Source: an uncultured Rubellimicrobium sp. (lineage in GTDB: Bacteria; Pseudomonadota; Alphaproteobacteria; Rhodobacterales; Rhodobacteraceae). From it: a stretch of DNA of 8,892 nucleotides. Position 1 is the stretch's first letter. The number at the start of each line of letters is the position of its first letter. A program made the translations under genes and the position numbers. Location of the stretch: assembly GCA_902805995.1 (NCBI GenBank), contig CADCUU010000033.1, positions 1 through 8,892 of the forward strand. The letters are read 5' to 3'. Positions 5,692-8,892 of the stretch are shown here, piece after piece. The notes beneath the pieces were generated by a model, which saw only the letters and a list, made by a program, of their open reading frames with translations, was not told the DNA's origin and ran no database searches.

Positions 5692-6486
5692 ATGATAGAG
5701 TTCGACGCCGGACCGCGATTCGAGCCAGCGCCGCCCTCGGCCTCGCCGCTGCCCGAGTCCAGGCAGCTTTCCTTTGATGATCTGCGCCATGCTTTGCGGG
5801 CCGGGGTTTCGGACTTCCGCGCCGCGCCACGGTTCGGGCTGTTCTTCAGCACGGTCTATGTCCTGGGCGGATTCCTGATGGTCTGGCTGGGCGCGGGGAC
5901 CGTGGTCTGGACATTGGCGGCCTCGCTCGGGTTCCCGCTGGTCGCGCCCTTCGCGGCGGCGGGCCTCTATGAGGTGAGTCGGCGAATCGAGCGGGGGGAA
6001 CCGCTGACCTGGCCCGGCGTCCTCGGCGTCGTGTGGCAGGAGAGGACGCGGCAGCTGCCCTGGGCCGGGGCGATCATCGTGATCTACTTCCTGTTCTACA
6101 CCTTCCTGGCCCACATGATCTTTGCTCTCTTCATGGGGCTGTCCACGCTGACCAACATCAGCACGAGCTGGGATCCCTTCCTCACGCCAGAGGGGCTGAC
6201 CATGGTCGCGGTGCAGGTCGTGGTCGGTGGCATCCTGGCCTTTCTGCTTTTTGCGCTCACGGTGGTGAGCCTACCGCTGCTCCTCGACCGCGAGATCGAC
6301 TTCGTGAGCGCGATGATCGCGAGCGTTCAGGTGGTCGCGGCCAACCCGGTCGTGATGGGCGCCTGGGCGCTGTTCATCGCTGTGACGACTCTGGTGGCGC
6401 TGGTGCCCTGGTTCCTGGGGCTTGTCGTGGTCCTGCCGGTGCTTGGCCACGCGACGTGGCACGTCTACCGGCGCGCCCTGGCCTGA
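5692..6486 (+). CDS. DUF2189-type integral membrane protein
   Basis: This protein of 264 residues has a cytoplasmic-looking N-terminal tail of about 45 residues (Pro-rich, then the SFDDLRHALRAGVSDF segment) and about six membrane segments near 48-68, 71-92, 124-149, 170-198, 212-236 and 238-256. The SFDDL...L..G..DF pattern, the GLYEVSRRIERGEPL loop (91-105) and the overall layout match what I know of the DUF2189 family of predicted integral membrane proteins. No biochemical function is established for it and no catalytic motif is visible. No convincing promoter was found, so it could be read from the prfB-lipoprotein transcript if the intervening hairpin leaks. Its last 22 bases overlap the 3' end of the convergent exporter gene. 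The gene is secure; the family name is likely. Confidence 0.88.
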   Translation: MIEFDAGPRFEPAPPSASPLPESRQLSFDDLRHALRAGVSDFRAAPRFGLFFSTVYVLGGFLMVWLGAGTVVWTLAASLGFPLVAPFAAAGLYEVSRRIERGEPLTWPGVLGVVWQERTRQLPWAGAIIVIYFLFYTFLAHMIFALFMGLSTLTNISTSWDPFLTPEGLTMVAVQVVVGGILAFLLFALTVVSLPLLLDREIDFVSAMIASVQVVAANPVVMGAWALFIAVTTLVALVPWFLGLVVVLPVLGHATWHVYRRALA

Positions 6487-7961
6487 GTCGGGTCGCGGGT
6501 GTGGGCCTTCGACGGGCGCAGGCCTATGACAGCCAGGAGAGCCGACAGAGCGGCGAGGGCGGACGCGATCCAGGCCACGACGGCAAAGCTCCGCGTCATG
6601 GCGTCGGCATGGCCTGTGGCCTGGCCGACCTCGCCGTAGGTCAATGAACCACCCGTTGAGCGATATACGGACGCGGCGACCGCGCCGAGCATAGCCACGG
6701 CAATAAGCCCTGCCACCCGGCTCACCGCGTTGTTGATGCCCGAGGCCGCGCCGCTGTCGTCCTCCGACACGCCGCCCATGACGGCGGCGGACAGGGGCGC
6801 CACGACCATCGCCATGCCGAGGCCCGCGAGGAGCATGGGCGGCAGCACCCCTACCCAAAAGGACTGCCAGCCGAGCGCGAGCGCGAGCCAGGCATAACCC
6901 AGCGCCACCAGCGCCGCGCCGCCCGCGATCAACGGCCCGGGGCCAGTGCGATCCGCCATGGCGCCGAATCGCGAGGACAGCAGGAAGATGGCCACTGACA
7001 GAGGAGCGAAGGCGAGGCTCGTCAGAAGCTCCGACAGGCCCCAGCCGGCGATCAGCAGCATGGGCAGGTAGAAGAGCACGGCGGACAGCGCCGCATAGAG
7101 GGCAAAGGTGGCCAGATTCGCTGCCGCGAAGCCCCTGTCTCGAAAGAGCCTGAGGGGCATCATGGGATGGGCGCTTCGTGCCTCCACCGCAACGAATATG
7201 GCGAGGCTGGCGAGCCCCGCTATTGCGAGCGCGGCATTCCCGGGCTCTTGCGTCAGGCCAGCCGCGAGGAGGCCGAGGCCGACGGTCGCGAGCGCGGCCC
7301 CCGCGAAGTCCACGGGGTGCCCCGGGCGGCCCTGATCGCGCCGAAGCGCATCGCGCATGAGCCAGAGGGCGAGTGCACCTAACGGAAGGTTCACCGCGAA
7401 GATCCAGCGCCAGACGCCCGGCACATCGAACGAGAGAAGAAGCCCGCCCAGGATCGGGCCGAGCGCGGTCGTGAGTGCCGACGCGGCGGCCCACGTTCCG
7501 ATGGCGCGCCCCCGCTCCTCTGGGGGGAAGGTGCGGGCGATGAGGGCCAGCGACCCTGGCACCATGAGCGCGGCGGCGGCCCCTTGCAGCGCACGGGCGC
7601 CGATAAGAAGCGTGGCGCTCGGTGCCGCGGCGCAGATGAGCGAGGACAGGATGAAGCCCGCAATCCCTGCCGCGAAGACGCGCGCCGTCCCGAAGCGATC
7701 CCCCAGGGCGCCGCCCGCCAGGATCAGCGCCGAGAGCGTCAGCATATAGGCGTTGGACACCCACTGGGCCTCCGCGAGCGTCGCGCCGAGACCGTCGCGA
7801 ATGGACGGGATCGCGATGGCCAGGACCGAGCCGTCGATGAAGCCCAGCGCCGAGGCGAGGATCGCGGCCCAAAGGAGAGGACGGCGGGAGCGGCCATCAA
7901 GAAACGAAGCGGCCCCCGACCGGGTGGGCGGGGGCCGTGCATTCTCGCTGCCGGATGTCAT
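6465..7961 (-). CDS. MFS drug-exporter-like transporter, DHA2 (14-TM) family
   Basis: This inner-membrane protein of 498 residues is probably a proton-driven exporter of a small molecule. The hydrophobic pattern fits 14 helices. TM1 carries GFIDGSVLAIAIPSI with D43, typical of DHA2 proteins of the EmrB/QacA type. Motif A is GGALGDRFGTARV (about 83-95), motif B includes R123 in GARALQG, and motif C is ALGPILGG (166-173). The conserved SGAASGINNAVSRVAG segment is at 403-418. The substrate cannot be inferred, and no membrane-fusion partner gene is visible. The ATG at 7961 lies seven bases after the bactofilin stop, but no clear Shine-Dalgarno sequence precedes it. No ATG, GTG or TTG occurs in frame between codon 18 and TM1, so the start must be at or upstream of 7961. 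A hairpin covers codons 9-18. The 3' end overlaps the DUF2189 gene by 22 bases. Confidence 0.93.
   Translation of the reverse strand: MTSGSENARPPPTRSGAASFLDGRSRRPLLWAAILASALGFIDGSVLAIAIPSIRDGLGATLAEAQWVSNAYMLTLSALILAGGALGDRFGTARVFAAGIAGFILSSLICAAAPSATLLIGARALQGAAAALMVPGSLALIARTFPPEERGRAIGTWAAASALTTALGPILGGLLLSFDVPGVWRWIFAVNLPLGALALWLMRDALRRDQGRPGHPVDFAGAALATVGLGLLAAGLTQEPGNAALAIAGLASLAIFVAVEARSAHPMMPLRLFRDRGFAAANLATFALYAALSAVLFYLPMLLIAGWGLSELLTSLAFAPLSVAIFLLSSRFGAMADRTGPGPLIAGGAALVALGYAWLALALGWQSFWVGVLPPMLLAGLGMAMVVAPLSAAVMGGVSEDDSGAASGINNAVSRVAGLIAVAMLGAVAASVYRSTGGSLTYGEVGQATGHADAMTRSFAVVAWIASALAALSALLAVIGLRPSKAHTRDPTQARARR
7910..7937 (-). terminator. Terminator-like hairpin within the first codons of the MFS gene
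   Basis: Read on the minus strand, CGGCCCCCG (7937-7929) and CGGGGGCCG (7918-7910) form a perfect 9-bp stem with a 10-base loop, followed by CTTCGTTTCTTG, which is T-rich for this DNA. This has the layout of an intrinsic terminator or attenuator for transcripts coming from the M23-bactofilin genes. It lies in codons 9-18 of the exporter, in a Pro/Arg/Ser/Gly-rich tail before TM1. The structure is seen directly; termination is an inference. Confidence 0.45.
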
Positions 7962-7968
7962 TGTGCGA

Positions 7969-8478
7969 TCAGGGCTGACCGTCGCCGGGCATCACGGGCT
8001 TGGGCAGCACCTTGGTCGCCGCGTTCAGCGGGTCGTCCTGGCGCTGTACGGAGCCCTCGAAATGCGCTCCCGATTCGATGGCGATGGTCTTGTGGATGAT
8101 GTCGCCCTCGACCCTCGCGGTGGAGGTGAGGCGCACCTTGAGGCCCCGGACCCGACCGATGATCCGGCCGTTGATGACCACGTCGTCCGCGACCAGCTCA
8201 CCCTTGACGGTGGCGCCTTCGCCGACGGTCAGGAGATGCGCGCGGATGTCGCCCTCGATCTGGCCTTCGATCTGGATATCGCCGGTGGTGCGCAGATTGC
8301 CCTTGATGTGCAGGTCCGAGCTCAGGATCGAGGCCGGGGGCTTGGCTTTGGGCGCCTGGGGCCGGTAGTCCGCCGCCTGACCGACGGCCGTGCCGGTGGG
8401 GGCCGGGGCTGCAGGGGTCGCCTGCGGCTGCGCGGCCTGTGCCGGGCCCGGCTCGTTGATCTTCGACTTAGAGAACAT
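7969..8478 (-). CDS. Bactofilin (polymer-forming cytoskeletal protein)
   Basis: This protein of 169 residues self-assembles into filaments without nucleotide and acts as a scaffold for cell-shape and envelope enzymes. Residues 1-50 are Pro/Ala/Gln-rich and disordered, starting MFSKSKINEPG. Residues 51-145 form the bactofilin (DUF583) right-handed beta-helix, visible as repeated short strands with Gly turns, such as IKGNLRTTGDIQIEGQIEGD and VINGRIIGRVRGLKV. A short polar tail follows. The ATG at 8478 is chosen because GGAG lies nine bases upstream; a GTG at 8484 is in frame but only three bases from that GGAG. The start overlaps the end of the M23 gene by 11 bases, which implies translational coupling. 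In Helicobacter, Caulobacter-type and Hyphomonas bacteria, bactofilins localise or work with M23 peptidases, so these two genes very likely act together. Confidence 0.94.
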   Translation of the reverse strand: MFSKSKINEPGPAQAAQPQATPAAPAPTGTAVGQAADYRPQAPKAKPPASILSSDLHIKGNLRTTGDIQIEGQIEGDIRAHLLTVGEGATVKGELVADDVVINGRIIGRVRGLKVRLTSTARVEGDIIHKTIAIESGAHFEGSVQRQDDPLNAATKVLPKPVMPGDGQP

Positions 8479-8892
8479 CTTCACCTGCTCCGAGGTAGAT
8501 CATGGGGTTGATGGGCTCGCCGCCGACCCGGATCTCGTAGTGGAGGTGGGGCCCGGTGGAGCGTCCGGAATTCCCGATATCACCGATCCGTTCCCCAAGC
8601 GAGACCCTTTGCCCGACCTCGACGCGGATCGCGTTCAAATGGCCATAGCGGGTCTCGATGCCGTTCGCGTGCTGGATCTTGATGAGGCGGCCGTAGCCCG
8701 AGGCCCAGCCCGCGAAGGTGACCACGCCCTCGGCGGGGGCGTGGACGGGCGTGCCGATGGGCGCCGCGAAGTCGGTGCCCTGGTGCATCCGGCCCCAGCG
8801 CGGCCCGAAGCCCGAGGTGAAGCGGAAGGAGTCCAGCACCGGCTGTGCAAAGGGCACCTGCTCGACGGCGAGGCGATACACGTTGAGGATGT
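8468..8892 (-). CDS. M23 family peptidoglycan endopeptidase (LytM-like), 5' truncated
   Basis: This is the C-terminal part of a zinc metallopeptidase that cuts peptide crosslinks in peptidoglycan in the periplasm. The frame stays open to the window edge, so the start, the membrane anchor and any coiled coil lie beyond base 8892. Counting from the GTG codon at 8881, the LytM core is complete: H33-x3-D37 (MHQGTDF) provides two zinc ligands, H81 (RYGHLN) is the usual catalytic-site histidine, and H112-L-H114 (GPHLHYE) supplies the third ligand and the second active-site histidine. All key residues are present, so it should be an active enzyme rather than an EnvC/NlpD-type activator. It overlaps the bactofilin gene by 11 bases. 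That order, peptidase then bactofilin, matches known bactofilin-M23 partnerships such as BacA with LmdC in Hyphomonas. Confidence 0.93.
   Translation of the reverse strand, partial: ILNVYRLAVEQVPFAQPVLDSFRFTSGFGPRWGRMHQGTDFAAPIGTPVHAPAEGVVTFAGWASGYGRLIKIQHANGIETRYGHLNAIRVEVGQRVSLGERIGDIGNSGRSTGPHLHYEIRVGGEPINPMIYLGAGEDVL
8488..8491 (-). promoter_or_regulatory. Ribosome-binding site of the bactofilin gene, inside the M23 coding region
   Basis: GGAG on the minus strand lies nine bases before the ATG at 8478, within the last codons of the M23 gene. It supports the ATG over the GTG at 8484, from which it is only three bases away. Confidence 0.55.

Noticed and set aside
6271..7872. A 533-codon open frame on the minus strand overlapping the exporter gene in another frame and running into the DUF2189 gene antisense.
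   Set aside because: It is longer than the real gene but is Arg/Gly/His-rich, lacks hydrophobic helices, and the other frame gives a textbook DHA2 transporter.
7753..8511. A 252-codon + strand frame antisense to the bactofilin and exporter genes.
   Set aside because: Composition is Arg/Asp/Gly-biased; the bactofilin beta-helix pattern on the other strand explains the open frame.
1..8892. Search by eye for tRNA genes, CRISPR arrays, insertion sequences, attachment sites and toxin-antitoxin pairs.
   Set aside because: No cloverleaf, regularly spaced repeats, transposase, flanking direct repeats or paired small genes were seen; the region looks like ordinary core chromosome.

Overview
The window is GC-rich, gene-dense chromosomal DNA from an alphaproteobacterium. 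It is most likely from the Rhodobacterales (Roseobacter/Rhodobacter group). That placement is an inference from the style of the PBP1A, RF2, bactofilin and amidase proteins and from my recollection that amidase, PBP1A and prfB lie next to each other in that order. Nothing here looks like a mobile element, prophage, CRISPR array or RNA gene.

Left part (1-5588, mostly + strand): the 3' end of an N-acetylmuramoyl-L-alanine amidase gene is followed on the opposite strand by a small SAM-dependent methyltransferase gene. The two genes share one CTAG palindrome as their overlapping stop codons. A 155-bp divergent intergenic region then holds a good sigma70-type promoter that drives a class A penicillin-binding protein (PBP1A), probably starting at a TTG codon. 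Next come a hairpin/tandem-repeat spacer, prfB (peptide chain release factor 2, without the programmed frameshift) and a gene for a 93-residue lipoprotein of unknown function.

Middle (5589-6486): a leader of about 100 bp with two hairpins precedes a DUF2189-type membrane protein gene.

Right part (6465-8892, - strand): a tight unit reads M23 metallopeptidase (5' end outside the window), then bactofilin (11-bp overlap), then a DHA2-family MFS exporter (7-bp gap). The exporter gene ends 22 bp inside the 3' end of the DUF2189 gene. A terminator-like hairpin lies within the first codons of the exporter gene and may uncouple it from the bactofilin pair.

Four of the nine genes act on cell-wall growth and shape: the amidase and M23 peptidase cut peptidoglycan, PBP1A builds it, and bactofilin is a scaffold that elsewhere positions M23 enzymes. 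The M23-bactofilin pair is the clearest functional module, but it is a known type of arrangement. I do not see convincing evidence of an undescribed system. The most interesting unexplained items are the repeat/hairpin spacer before prfB, the hairpin over the DUF2189 ribosome-binding site, the hairpin inside the start of the MFS gene, and the small lipoprotein. The longest stretch without a gene is 155 bp.
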